This document shows, one piece after another, positions 29,120-38,088 of a DNA stretch of 64,000 bases. The stretch lies in assembly GCF_003056725.1 (NCBI RefSeq), contig NZ_QBKZ01000004.1, forward strand, positions 347,284-411,283, given 5' to 3'. Every line of letters starts with the position of its first letter. The stretch's first letter is position 1. The stretch is from Mangrovicoccus ximenensis (lineage in GTDB: Bacteria > Pseudomonadota > Alphaproteobacteria > Rhodobacterales > Rhodobacteraceae). A program made the position numbers and the translations under genes. A model generated the notes under the pieces. The model ran no database searches. It had not been told where the DNA came from and saw nothing but the letters and a program-made list of their open reading frames with translations.

Positions 29120-29832
29120 CGCTTGGCTTCGCCCGCCGCGAGGCGCTGCTGCCGGTGCCGGACCAGAGCTTCGACGGCTACCGGCTGCTGCAGGAATATT
29201 TCGCGCTGCCGCAGCGCTACCGCTTTGCCGAACTCTCGGGGCTGGCCCCGGCGCTGGCCCGCGCCGACGGGGCGGCGGTCGATCTCTATGTCCTCTTGCG
29301 CCACGGCAATCCGGCCGCCGAGGGCACGCTGTCGCCGGAGAGCTTCGCGCTGCACTGCACGCCGGCGGTGAACCTCTTCGAGCGGCGCTGCGACCGGGTG
29401 CAGCTGACCCGCGCCGATGTCGAGCAGCATGTCGTGGTCGACCGCACCGCGCCGATGGATCACGAGGTCTACGCGATCACCTCGGTGCGCGGCTACAGCG
29501 GCGAGGGCGAGGCGGATACCGAATTCCGGCCGTTCTTCGCCGCGGGAGAATTCACGCCGCTCGGCGCCGGCGGCACGGCCTATTACACCCAGCGGCGGCG
29601 GATGCGGCAGCGCAGCCAGAAGGAGAAGCTGCAGGGCGCGCGGTCCTCCTATCTGGGGGCCGAAATCTACCTCGACCTCGTCGATGCCGCCGCGGCGCCC
29701 TGGCCGGCCAACCTGGCGCAGCTTGCGGTGCGGGCGCTGGTGACGAACCGCGACCTGCCGCTGCTGCTGGCGACCGGGGGCAGCGACATCTTCCAGCTGA
29801 CCGATGGCGGGCCGGTGGCGCGGATCGAGACC
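29120..29832 (+). pseudogene. Type VI secretion baseplate protein TssF, internal fragment
   Basis: About 240 residues recognisable as TssF (ImpG/VasA): [55 protein letters not shown] and [19 protein letters not shown]. The N-terminal two-fifths and the C-terminal part are missing. The 5' end begins right after the small exported protein's promoter side and the 3' end joins a P-type ATPase in frame near 29832. No other T6SS gene is present. Confidence 0.75.
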
Positions 29833-30306
<474 letters not shown>

Positions 30307-30326
30307 CCGGGCCTCAACCCGGGAGG

Positions 30327-30353
30327 GCATGCCGGGACTGTGATCCGGCATGC
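30327..30353 (+). terminator. Hairpin after P-type ATPase
   Basis: GCATGCCGG, 9-base loop, CCGGCATGC: a perfect 9-bp stem 20 bp downstream of the ATPase stop. There is no T-tract, so it is either a weak terminator or a repeat. Confidence 0.5.
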
Positions 30354-30575
30354 CGCGCGGAAGGGCGCATGACGGTACCATGGCCCGGCTCGTGCTCCGC
30401 CTTCGCGGCGTGTCGGTCACCGTCCTGTGGACCGCGCTGCCTTCCGGGCAGGCGCATGCGGCGGGCATGGCGGCGGTCTGCTGCGATCCGCCGCCCGCGA
30501 TGCAGGATCAGGCCTCACCGGGCGGGGCCGCTGCATCATGGGCCGGCTCGCATGTCCCACTGCCTCCCGGGCGCC

Positions 30576-31160
30576 CGCCGCGGTCTCGGCGGCGATGCGC
30601 AGCGACATGACCGACACGAAGAGCGCGATCCCGGCGGCGCCCGCCACCTGCTGCACCGTGCCCAGCACCGCCGAGCCGTGGGAATAGAGCTCCTGCGGCA
30701 GCGCGCCCATCGCCGAGGTGAAGAGCGGGGTGAAGAGCAGCGCGAGGCCGATGCTCAGCAGGACATGGCTCAGGAGCACCGCCCAGACCGGGCTGGCCAC
30801 GCCGAGCGCGGCCATCGCCCAGAGCCCGGCACAGAGGAAGACCGATCCCGGGATCACCAGCCGCCTTGCGCCGATCCGGTCATAGGCCCGCCCGATCGGC
30901 GGCGCCAGCAGCCCCATCAGCAGGCCGCCGGGCAGCAGCAGGAGGCCGGCCTCGACCGGCTCCATGCCCAGCACCTGCTGCATGTAGATCGGCAGCAGGA
31001 TGATCATCCCGAAGAGCGCGACCATGCAGAAGGCCATCATCACCACCGAGACCGAGAACACCTTGGCGCGGAAGGTGCGCAGGTCGAGCAGCGCGCGCCC
31101 CTGCGGTCCGAGACGCAGCTGGCGCCGCACGAAGGCCGCCAGCGCCGCCGCGCCGATCCC
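30576..31160 (-). pseudogene. DHA2-type MFS multidrug transporter, internal fragment
   Basis: About 195 residues with six membrane spans: LLDLRTFRAKVFSVSVVMMAF, LPIYMQQVLGMEPVEAGLLLLPGG, GRAYDRIGARRLVIPG and HGSAVLGTVQQVAGAAGIALF, the EmrB/QacA C-terminal half. It lacks the first eight spans (break at about 31160, joined to a codaA/ade-like start) and its last residues (break near 30576). Confidence 0.7.
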
Positions 31161-31213
31161 TCGACGGCGCGGGCGCGCAGGGCAGGATCGTTCAGGTCAG
31201 CGGGAAAGGCCAT
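31161..31213 (-). pseudogene. 5' end of adenine deaminase gene
   Basis: ATG 31213 encodes MAFPADLNDPALRARAVE, the typical beginning of bacterial adenine deaminase, before breaking into the MFS fragment. The position just after a nucleoside hydrolase gene, with a 17-bp overlap, supports a purine salvage operon. Only 17-18 codons survive. Confidence 0.45.
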
Positions 31214-31843
31214 GCGGGGCCTCCTTTCGCAGCGCGTCGAGACAGGGACGCGCGAGGTCTTCGAGGGGCGCCGTGGCGAGGCGCGTGCGGCTTTGCGGGT
31301 CCTCGGTGAAGCGGGTGGCGCCATAGGTCCCGTCCCCGGCGGTGGAGACCGCCATGGCGCGGGACGCGAAGGCGAAGGCCTCCGGACGGAGCATGGCCAG
31401 CGCGGCCACCGGGTCGTAGATCGCCATGCCGGGACGGCCGCGCGAGAGCCCGATATCGAGATAGCCACCCAGGAGGTCGGCGGTCAGCGGATCGGTTTCG
31501 GGCAGGTCGGCGGGGCCGAACACCGCCTGGCGGCAGATCATCAGGTCGATCACGTCGAGCGGCAGGCCTGCCTCCGCGACGATCGCGGCGGCTTCGGGAT
31601 CGGCCAGCGCGTTAAATTCGGCCAGGGGCGAATGGTTGCCCGGCCCGTCGCTGCCGCCCATCCAGACCAGCCGGGTGATCCGCGCGGCAGCCTCCGGATG
31701 CGCCTGCACCAGCTGCGCGATGTTGGTCAGCGGTCCTAGCGCCAGGAGGTTGCGCGGCCCGTCCTGCATCAGCCAGCCGGCCAGCGCCGCCACGGCATCG
31801 GCAGGCGGCGGCGGCGCGTCGCTCTGCGGCAGGTGGCCGCCGT
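31197..31843 (-). pseudogene. Inosine-uridine preferring nucleoside hydrolase, N-terminus lost
   Basis: About 215 residues: LLALGPLTNIAQLVQAHPEAAARI, WMGGSDGPGNHSPLAEFNALADPEAA (active-site Asn/His region), PGMAIYDPVAALAMLRPEAF with the conserved C-terminal Asp. The N-terminal calcium-binding DxDxxxDD motif is missing because the gene breaks at about 31843 into an SDR gene on the other strand. Inactive as present. Confidence 0.75.
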
Positions 31844-32208
31844 TCGTGCTGACCCGCGCGGCGCTGCCGCATCTCTGCGCCACCGGCGCGGGGCGGGTCG
31901 TCACCGTCGCCTCGATGTCGGGCAAGCGCGTGCTCGGGGTCAATGCCGGCTACCAGGTGACCAAGCATGCCGCCGTGGCGCTGTCGAATGCCGCGCGGCG
32001 GACGGGCTGGGACCACGGGCTGCGCGGCACCGCCCTCTGCCCGGCTTTCGTCGCCACCGACATGACCGTGAAGCATGGCGAGATTGACCGTGCCGAGATC
32101 ACCCAGCCGGAGGATCTTGCAAAGCTCGTCGCGCATGTCATCCAGCTGCCGAACTCCGCCGCGGTGGCGGAGCTCATGGTCAACTGGCGTTACGAACCGG
32201 GGTATTGA
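31844..32208 (+). pseudogene. Short-chain dehydrogenase/reductase, C-terminal part
   Basis: About 120 residues of a classical SDR: VLTRAALPHLCATGAGRVVTVASMSG with the catalytic Ser region, YQVTK (catalytic Tyr and Lys) and PAFVATDMT. The Rossmann-fold N-terminus with TGxxxGIG is missing. Its TGA overlaps the ATG of the next oxidoreductase, so the two were an operon. Confidence 0.75.
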
Positions 32209-32752
32209 TGCATCCTCAACTTGATATCGTCGCGCCTTCGCCGGAGTTTCCGGCGGAGGCCGACACGGTGGTTATCGGCGGCGGCATTGCCGGCGTCACG
32301 GCGGCGCTGGAGCTGGCCGAACGCGGCCAGCGCGTGGCGCTGGTCGAAAAGGGCGAGATCGCCGCCGAGCAGTCCTGCCGCAACTGGGGCTGGGTGCGCT
32401 GCTCGGGCCGCGACCGCGCGGAGTTTCCGCTCGGCGTGCTGTCGCTGTCGCTCTGGGACCAGATGGCGCAGCGCACCGGACGCGAGACCGGCTTCCGCCG
32501 CACCGGCGTGGTCTACACCGCCTACAACAAGCGCGAATTGCGCGTGCTGGAGCAGAGCCTCGCCAATTGCCGCGACCACGGCATCAACGTGCGCTGGATG
32601 TCGCCGTCCGAATTCGCCGAGTTCATGCCGCAGCATGCGCCGCCGGTGCTGGGCGCGCTCCACACCCCCGATGACGGCCGTGCGGAGCCGTCGATTGCCG
32701 TGCCTGCCATGGCGCGGGCCGCGCAGGACCGCGGCGTCGCGCTCCTGACCCG
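32208..32752 (+). pseudogene. DadA-like FAD amino-acid oxidase, N-terminal part, interrupted
   Basis: ATG 32208 starts a FAD-dependent oxidoreductase: dinucleotide fold TVVIGGGIAGVTAALELAERG, then SCRNWGWVRCSGRDRAEFPL as in the D-amino-acid dehydrogenase/glycine oxidase group. After about 180 residues, at LLTRYI near 32752, base composition and codon use change sharply and homology stops. The frame happens to stay open into the MFS gene. This point is the left edge of the catabolic island. Confidence 0.75.
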
Positions 32753-32880
32753 CTATATCAATGCAATGGGTCTTGTTCAGGTCGAACTAAGTCGTGATGC
32801 GCAGGTCAACTCAAGTGGGCTGCCGGGGGGCTTTTCGTCATGTATCTCTTTCCGAGATATATGCTATCCAATAAATTCGC

Positions 32881-32897
32881 TTCATGTATTTGATGAA
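32881..32897. promoter_or_regulatory. Inverted repeat TTCAT-N7-ATGAA upstream of MFS gene
   Basis: TTCATGTATTTGATGAA lies 40 bp before the MFS start in an AT-rich stretch. The half site TTCAT/ATGAA is shared with the palindrome TTTTCATGAAAA upstream of the glutamine-synthetase-like gene. Both could be operators for the RpiR regulator of the island. Inference. Confidence 0.35.
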
Positions 32898-32936
32898 TTT
32901 CACCAGATCGTCAGGTCAATCAAGGAACTGACCCAG

Positions 32937-34166
32937 ATGACTTATGTCTCAAACATGACGGACACCTCTTCCCCTGTAAATCGGGAGCTAGCGCCTCCGC
33001 TCTTGGCGGGCCGTGCCACCCTTAGCATGCTGCTCGTGGTATTCGTGGCTGTGAACCTCCGCCCTCTGCTCACCAGCGTCGCGCCCCTCGTGCCGGACAT
33101 TCAGAAAGACCTGTCGCTGTCTAGCTTCTGGATAAGTGTTCTGGTCACTATTCCCGTGATCTGCCTCGGAGTTTTTGGACCCCTCGCTGCTGTGCTGAAC
33201 CACCGTATGGCTCTGGAATCGGCAATTTTGTTAGCACTCTGCACTGCCTTTATTGGTGCAGTTTTGAGGTCTTTTGGCATCGTTCCGCTCTATGTCGGAA
33301 CGATTTTTATCGGCGGAAGCATGTCGATCCTGAGCATCCTTACCCCAGTTTTGATCCGGCGGGATTTCCCTGGAAGCGTCGGGATGATGATGGGGGTCTT
33401 CGCCATGGTACTCGGCCTCGGGGCAGCGGTCTCGGCGGCATCTGCTGTTCCGATCCGGAATATTCTGGGCGGCTGGCAGTCGAGCCTGCTGGTATGGGTC
33501 ATACCTGTGGTCATTGCCGCTTTCGTCGCGTTGGCAATGCTGCGCCTGCGTGAGGATGAGGAGCACGCACAGATGGCCCGGAGGGTATCGATCATGCATG
33601 ATCCGATTTCTTGGCAGCTGGCCATCTTCTTCGCTCTGATCGCCTCTTCGGCTTACGCAGTCATCAGCTGGGGTCCCAGCATGCTTGCTGACCGGGGACT
33701 TGATCCCAAGAGCAGCGGTTTTCTCATGTCGCTGTTTTTTTTGGCCCAGATGCCGAGCGGTTTTCTCACACCGGTCTTCGCAGGTCGGATGCGTGATCAG
33801 CGGCTTCTCACATCTCTCATGGTCCTGCTGTCGACCTTCGGCTTGATCGCGTTCCTCTTCGCGCCGACTTGGTCGCTTGCAGGGGTTGCGGTGATCGTCG
33901 GAATTGGTCAGGGCGGGGGCTTTGCAATGGCGCTGACACTGATCGTGCTGCGCTCCGGATCGCAGCATGTTGCGGCGCGGCTTTCGAGCGTGGTCCAGAG
34001 TGTGGGCTATGTCGGTGGCGGCTTCGTTGGGCCCTTCGCCGTCGGCTTGCTGCATGACCTTACAGGGGACTGGGCGATCATTGCCTGGTTCTACGCGGCC
34101 GTTGGCGTGGTGTCCTTGGCCTTTGGCTATGGCGCCAGCCGCAACAGGCTGATTTCTGAAGGCTGA
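32937..34166 (+). CDS. MFS transporter, CynX/NimT-like
   Basis: 409 residues from ATG 32937 (AAGGA upstream) or 403 from ATG 32955. Twelve membrane spans; VVFVAVNLRPLLTSVAPLVPDIQKDL is the CynX/NimT family start. Such carriers move small anions, aromatic acids or amines. Low GC compared with the host genes. It runs with the OYE gene toward the convergent catabolic operon, so it may import the substrate. Complete. Confidence 0.85.
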   Translation: MTYVSNMTDTSSPVNRELAPPLLAGRATLSMLLVVFVAVNLRPLLTSVAPLVPDIQKDLSLSSFWISVLVTIPVICLGVFGPLAAVLNHRMALESAILLALCTAFIGAVLRSFGIVPLYVGTIFIGGSMSILSILTPVLIRRDFPGSVGMMMGVFAMVLGLGAAVSAASAVPIRNILGGWQSSLLVWVIPVVIAAFVALAMLRLREDEEHAQMARRVSIMHDPISWQLAIFFALIASSAYAVISWGPSMLADRGLDPKSSGFLMSLFFLAQMPSGFLTPVFAGRMRDQRLLTSLMVLLSTFGLIAFLFAPTWSLAGVAVIVGIGQGGGFAMALTLIVLRSGSQHVAARLSSVVQSVGYVGGGFVGPFAVGLLHDLTGDWAIIAWFYAAVGVVSLAFGYGASRNRLISEG

Positions 34167-34180
34167 GCCTCCCCCCTTAT

Positions 34181-34195
34181 GCCGCAAAGTGCGGC
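34181..34195 (+). terminator. Short hairpin between MFS and OYE genes
   Basis: GCCGCA-AAG-TGCGGC followed by TTAT, 15 bp after the MFS stop. A weak terminator or mRNA-stabilising hairpin; the OYE gene has its own strong AAGAAGGA ribosome site just downstream. Confidence 0.45.
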
Positions 34196-34221
34196 TTATC
34201 TGAAATTAAGAAGGATAACGG

Positions 34222-35330
34222 ATGTCTGTGCTGTTTTCACGCTACGAACTGAAGGGTGTCAGCCTTCGCAACCGGATTGCGGTGGCGCGATGTGCCAATA
34301 TCAGGCCGTGGAAGGCAATGTGTCTGATTGGCATTTGGCCCACTATACGGCGCTGGCGCGTGGTGGCGCGGGGCTCGTCATTGTTGAGGCGACTGCAGTT
34401 TCGCCCGAGGGCCGCATTACGCCGGGTTGCACCGGCCTGTGGGAGGACGCCCATATCGAGGGCATGGCCCGCATTGCAGCAGCCATCCGGGCGGCGGGTG
34501 CCATTCCAGGCATCCAGATTGGCCATGCTGGACGCAAGGGTAGCGCCAATCTGCCGTGGGAAGGCGATGATCACATCTCGCAGGACGATCCGCGCGGATG
34601 GCAGACGATCGCGCCGTCCGCCGAGGCGTTCGGCGGTGCGCTGTCAAAAATTCCGCGCGAGATGGAATTGTCGGATATTGCTCGTGTCCAAGGAGACTTC
34701 GCGGCAGCTGCGCGGCGCGCATATGCGGCAGGGTTCGAGTGGATCGAGTTGCATTTCGCGCACGGGTTCCTCGCGTCCAGTTTCGGGTCATCCTATTCCA
34801 ATCACCGATCGGATGGTTATGGCGGGGATCAGGCAGGCAGGCACCGTTTCATGATTGAAACGCTGGCGGCGGTACGGGAGGCTTGGCCGGAGCGCTTGCC
34901 TCTGACCGCTCGCATTGGGCTGATGGAGTTCGACGGGCATGATGAAGGCAGGTGGGCCGAGACAGTTGATCTCGTACGTCAGCTGAAGTCGGGCGGGCTA
35001 GATTTGCTGAGTGCCAGCATGGGGTTCTCCGCGCCAGTCGGGCAGGTGCCTTGGGGGCCGGGTTTCCTGCTGTCGGCAGCCGCGCGAATCCGGCGCGACG
35101 CCGGGATCGCAGTCGGCTCGGCGTGGCTTCTGGATGCGCCGAACGATGCTGAAAGAGCAGTTTCGGAAGACCACATAGACATTGTAATGATGGCGCGCGC
35201 GCTTCTGGCCAACCCGCATTATCCATATCAGCTTGCCACGGCACTTGGTGTCCCGGATCCAGCGTGGATCTTGCCAGCGCCCTATGCGCATTGGCTGGCC
35301 CGGTATCGGGCGCATGGTGGAGGGCTCTGA
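34222..35330 (+). pseudogene. NADH:flavin oxidoreductase (old yellow enzyme) with 1-bp frameshift
   Basis: ATG 34222 with a good RBS gives VLFSRYELKGVSLRNRIAVA, then the frame is lost. Frame +1 continues with MCQYQAVEGNVSDWHLAHYTALARG to the stop at 35330. Restoring one C in GCGCGATG at about 34286-34293 gives the expected V-A-P-M-C-Q-Y motif. Everything else is intact: QIGHAGRK, ELHFAHGFLASSFGSSYSNHR, GSAWLL, MMARALLANPHYP. It is either a recent null mutation or a base-calling error. Confidence 0.8.
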
Positions 35331-35361
35331 GCGGACGTGCCCGCTCCTAGATGTAAGACAT

Positions 35362-35389
35362 CCCTTGTCGGCGGAGAGACCGACAAGGG
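35362..35389. terminator. Bidirectional terminator between convergent OYE and hydrolase
   Basis: Perfect 10-bp stem CCCTTGTCGG / CCGACAAGGG with an 8-base loop, followed by CTTTGCTC on the plus strand. It lies between convergent stops at 35330 and 35396 and can serve both transcripts. Confidence 0.8.
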
Positions 35390-35395
35390 CTTTGC

Positions 35396-36268
35396 TCAGG
35401 CAGCGCTACGCTCCAGAAGGTCTTGCACTGCGCGGGTCATGACGCCGTCCTTGTCAGCGAAACCGTCCAGCACGTCGAAATGGTTCGCGTCCTCCAGCGT
35501 AAAGCTTGAGACGCTATTGCCCACGGCCTGCCAAGCCTTCTCGAAGGCCTGACTGCTAGAGATGAGGCCCTCGGGCTCATCTGTGCCCCAGGCAAGGGTC
35601 AGGGGCGTTTGAAGCGTCCGCAGGTTGCGGATCGGACTCTGCCAGCGAACAGCATCCGCCGTGAGGCGCAGGTAGGGTTGCAGGAAGGAGCGCGAGATCG
35701 GTTCCATGTCATAGATCCCCGAAATGCCGAAAGCGCCTTTGACCACATCTTCAGGCAGGCCGTAGCGGTCCCAGTCGGTAAGTGTTGCCATGGTTGTCAG
35801 ATGCGCGCCGGCGGAATGGCCAGCGACGATGATGCGGTCGCGGTCGCCGCCAAAACCGTCCGCGTTGCGCCATGTCCAAGAGATGGCAGCTCGCACCTGA
35901 CGCACCATTTCCTCGATGCTTACATGCGGGCATAGGTCATAAGTCACGTTCACCACAGCCATACCTGCGGCGACCGGCCCTGGGGCGACAAGAGAGAAGA
36001 CGGAGGCATCGAGCGACTTCCACGCCCCCCCGTGAATGAACACAAGGATTGGAGCCGGGTCACTCGCCTGAGCAGCGTAGACTTCGAGCGTTTCCATCCG
36101 TGTCGGACCATAGGGCACGTCAAGACGCGGTTTGAGCAAGTTTCGGGCCGCGGCACTGTCCGCCATATATCGGCTTGCATAGGCCATGAAGTCGGGCACG
36201 GCCCCTTCGACATCATAGGCCCGGTCGAGCGTTTCCTGATCCGGGTAACCGGCGTAGAGCGTAGTCAT
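35396..36268 (-). CDS. Alpha/beta hydrolase, kynurenine formamidase/esterase-like
   Basis: 290 residues of the BD-FAE/arylformamidase group: oxyanion-hole motif FIHGGAW, nucleophile elbow GHSAGAH, Asp in AWGTDEPEG and His in DANHFDVLDG. No signal peptide, so cytoplasmic. Last gene of the leftward catabolic operon, 31 bp after the amidotransferase. By family it cleaves an amide or ester, perhaps an N-acyl or formyl derivative of an amine; the true substrate is unknown. Confidence 0.85.
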   Translation of the reverse strand: MTTLYAGYPDQETLDRAYDVEGAVPDFMAYASRYMADSAAARNLLKPRLDVPYGPTRMETLEVYAAQASDPAPILVFIHGGAWKSLDASVFSLVAPGPVAAGMAVVNVTYDLCPHVSIEEMVRQVRAAISWTWRNADGFGGDRDRIIVAGHSAGAHLTTMATLTDWDRYGLPEDVVKGAFGISGIYDMEPISRSFLQPYLRLTADAVRWQSPIRNLRTLQTPLTLAWGTDEPEGLISSSQAFEKAWQAVGNSVSSFTLEDANHFDVLDGFADKDGVMTRAVQDLLERSAA

Positions 36269-36299
36269 GTTGGTTTCCTTGATCTTTGGGCGCAGGTGG

Positions 36300-37037
36300 T
36301 CAGCTGGCCATAGCGACTTTATTCTTCAAAACACGCGTGATTGCTTGACCTACGATGTCACCATCCAGCGGAAGATTGAGCGAGGATTTTGCCTTCCGGA
36401 TGACGTCTTCCGGGGCAATGCCTTCGCGCAACTCACACAGTGCATGGGCATATTCAGGCTCGAACTCAGGATGCGGCTGGAAGGTCAGGGTTGTGCCATT
36501 GTCGTAGAGCAAGCCCGCATAGGGTGCGAAATCAGATGACAGGAGCGTGCTTGCGTTTTCTGGTTTTTCGAGGACCTGATCTTGGTGCGAACATGAGATC
36601 GCCAAGCATTTTTGCTGAAATAGCCCGTTGCCGGGGCGCACGTCATAGACATGACGTCCCAGTCCCCAGCCTTGATCCGCCTTTCGCACCTCGCCGCCGA
36701 AGGCCCGAGCAATGATCTGGTGGCCGAAACAGACGCCCACCATGGGAATGTGGCGGGCGTAGACCGCGCGGATCAGGTCCTCCAGGTCGGCCTTCCAGGA
36801 GATCTCCTCGTAGGCGCCATGGGAGGACCCGGTGATGAGGAGACTCTCGATGTCGTCCGGTTCCGGCAGGCTTTCGCCCTCGATGACACGGACCACCTTG
36901 AAGATTACCGAAGGGTCCTGGCGCCGGATCATCGCCTGGAACATCCCCGGCAGCGAGCCGAATCGGTCGCGGAGGGTTTCCGGCACTAGACCGACCTCGA
37001 GGATCGTGACGGTCACCGGCTGTTTGTTGCTTGTCAT
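36300..37037 (-). CDS. Class I glutamine amidotransferase-like protein (AtdA2/TdnT-like)
   Basis: 245 residues with a full GATase1 triad: Cys in VGVCFGHQIIARAFGG, His and Glu in FQPHPEFEPEYA. ATG 37037 is preceded by GGGCAAG. The catalytic triad suggests hydrolysis of a gamma-glutamyl amide. Aniline oxygenase operons carry just such a gene beside the glutamine-synthetase-like ligase, where it keeps toxic gamma-glutamyl amide low. That role here is inferred from the gene neighbourhood. Confidence 0.82.
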   Translation of the reverse strand: MTSNKQPVTVTILEVGLVPETLRDRFGSLPGMFQAMIRRQDPSVIFKVVRVIEGESLPEPDDIESLLITGSSHGAYEEISWKADLEDLIRAVYARHIPMVGVCFGHQIIARAFGGEVRKADQGWGLGRHVYDVRPGNGLFQQKCLAISCSHQDQVLEKPENASTLLSSDFAPYAGLLYDNGTTLTFQPHPEFEPEYAHALCELREGIAPEDVIRKAKSSLNLPLDGDIVGQAITRVLKNKVAMAS

Positions 37038-37074
37038 CACTTGCCCAATCTTGCGATATCCATTGCGCACCGGA

Positions 37075-37995
37075 TCATGTGTGCATCATTGTCAGGGATG
37101 CCTGCGCGACCTTGGTGCCGGAGCTGTTCAGGGCCTCAGGAACCTCGAAATGGTTCGCTCGCAGCTCGATCCGGCCGGAAAGCCGACCCATGCCCGCAAG
37201 CGCATTCGCGAAGTCGATCGACTGGCGCTGGAATTCCGGGCTTTCGTTCGCGCCGTAGACCACGAGGATGTCGCAGGCGACTAGGTCGAGATGCCGGATC
37301 GGGCTGAGGTCCGCAGTCTCGCGCGGAGTAAGGCTCAGGTAGTCGCGCCGCGAGGACAGCATGACTGGGTGCAGGTCGAACATTCCGCTGAGCAGGACGC
37401 CGCCCTTGATCAGATCTGCGGGCAGACCCTGCGCGGCCCAGTCCGTTGTGAGCAGCACCCCGGCCAGATGCCCGCCCGACGAATGACCGGACACGAAGAT
37501 CCGGTTCTGGTCGCCGCCGAAGCGCGCGATGTTGGCGAAGATCCATGCCATCGCCCGGCGGCACTGCATGGCCATGCCCGGCAGGCGGATGTCGGGAATG
37601 TTGTCGAAGTTGAGCGCGATGTAGATGCAGCCGTTCTCGACGAAGGTGGGGGCTGGATGCGCGGCTTCCGCGCTACTGAGCAGGCGCCAGGTGCCGCCAT
37701 GGACGAAGACCATCACCGGCAGGCCGTTTGCATCGGCCGGGGTGAAAATGTCTAGCGTCTCTGCCGCGCCGGGGCCGTAGCTTTCGGTCCGGGGCGGGTA
37801 CTTGCGCCGGACTTCGGCGCTGACGGTAGTGTAGCGGTCGATGACCTCGGGGGCGTTCGGAGCCCAAGCGCTCTGGTCATAGGCTTCGTTCAGTCCGTCC
37901 TGGTCGAAGTCCAAGAAGATCGCTTCGCCCGCGCGGGCCGCTGCGGAACTCAGCAGAAGCCCCAGCACTGAAACGGAGAATGCACGGCGGTTCAT
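37075..37995 (-). CDS. Exported alpha/beta hydrolase, paralogue of downstream hydrolase
   Basis: 306 residues. Begins MNRRAFSVSVLGLLLSSAAARA, a twin-arginine-like signal peptide cut after ARA. The mature domain has FVHGGTW, nucleophile GHSSGGH, the acid in VYGANESPE and His in ELRANHFEVP, again kynurenine formamidase/carboxylesterase type. Its fold and motifs match the cytosolic hydrolase two genes downstream. It may release an amine from a precursor in the periplasm. Inference from localisation and operon. Confidence 0.82.
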   Translation of the reverse strand: MNRRAFSVSVLGLLLSSAAARAGEAIFLDFDQDGLNEAYDQSAWAPNAPEVIDRYTTVSAEVRRKYPPRTESYGPGAAETLDIFTPADANGLPVMVFVHGGTWRLLSSAEAAHPAPTFVENGCIYIALNFDNIPDIRLPGMAMQCRRAMAWIFANIARFGGDQNRIFVSGHSSGGHLAGVLLTTDWAAQGLPADLIKGGVLLSGMFDLHPVMLSSRRDYLSLTPRETADLSPIRHLDLVACDILVVYGANESPEFQRQSIDFANALAGMGRLSGRIELRANHFEVPEALNSSGTKVAQASLTMMHT

Positions 37996-38088
37996 GTGAT
38001 TGCCCCTTTTCGGGAGTCAGTTCGGGGTGACGCGTCCGGATGGACGCATCACGGGGATGGCGGCGGCAACCGCCGGGCAGGCCAAGCG

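Noticed and set aside
32205-34166. A 653-residue oxidase-transporter fusion protein
   Set aside because: The composition break, AT-rich promoter and RBS before 32937 show two separate genes joined by an open frame.
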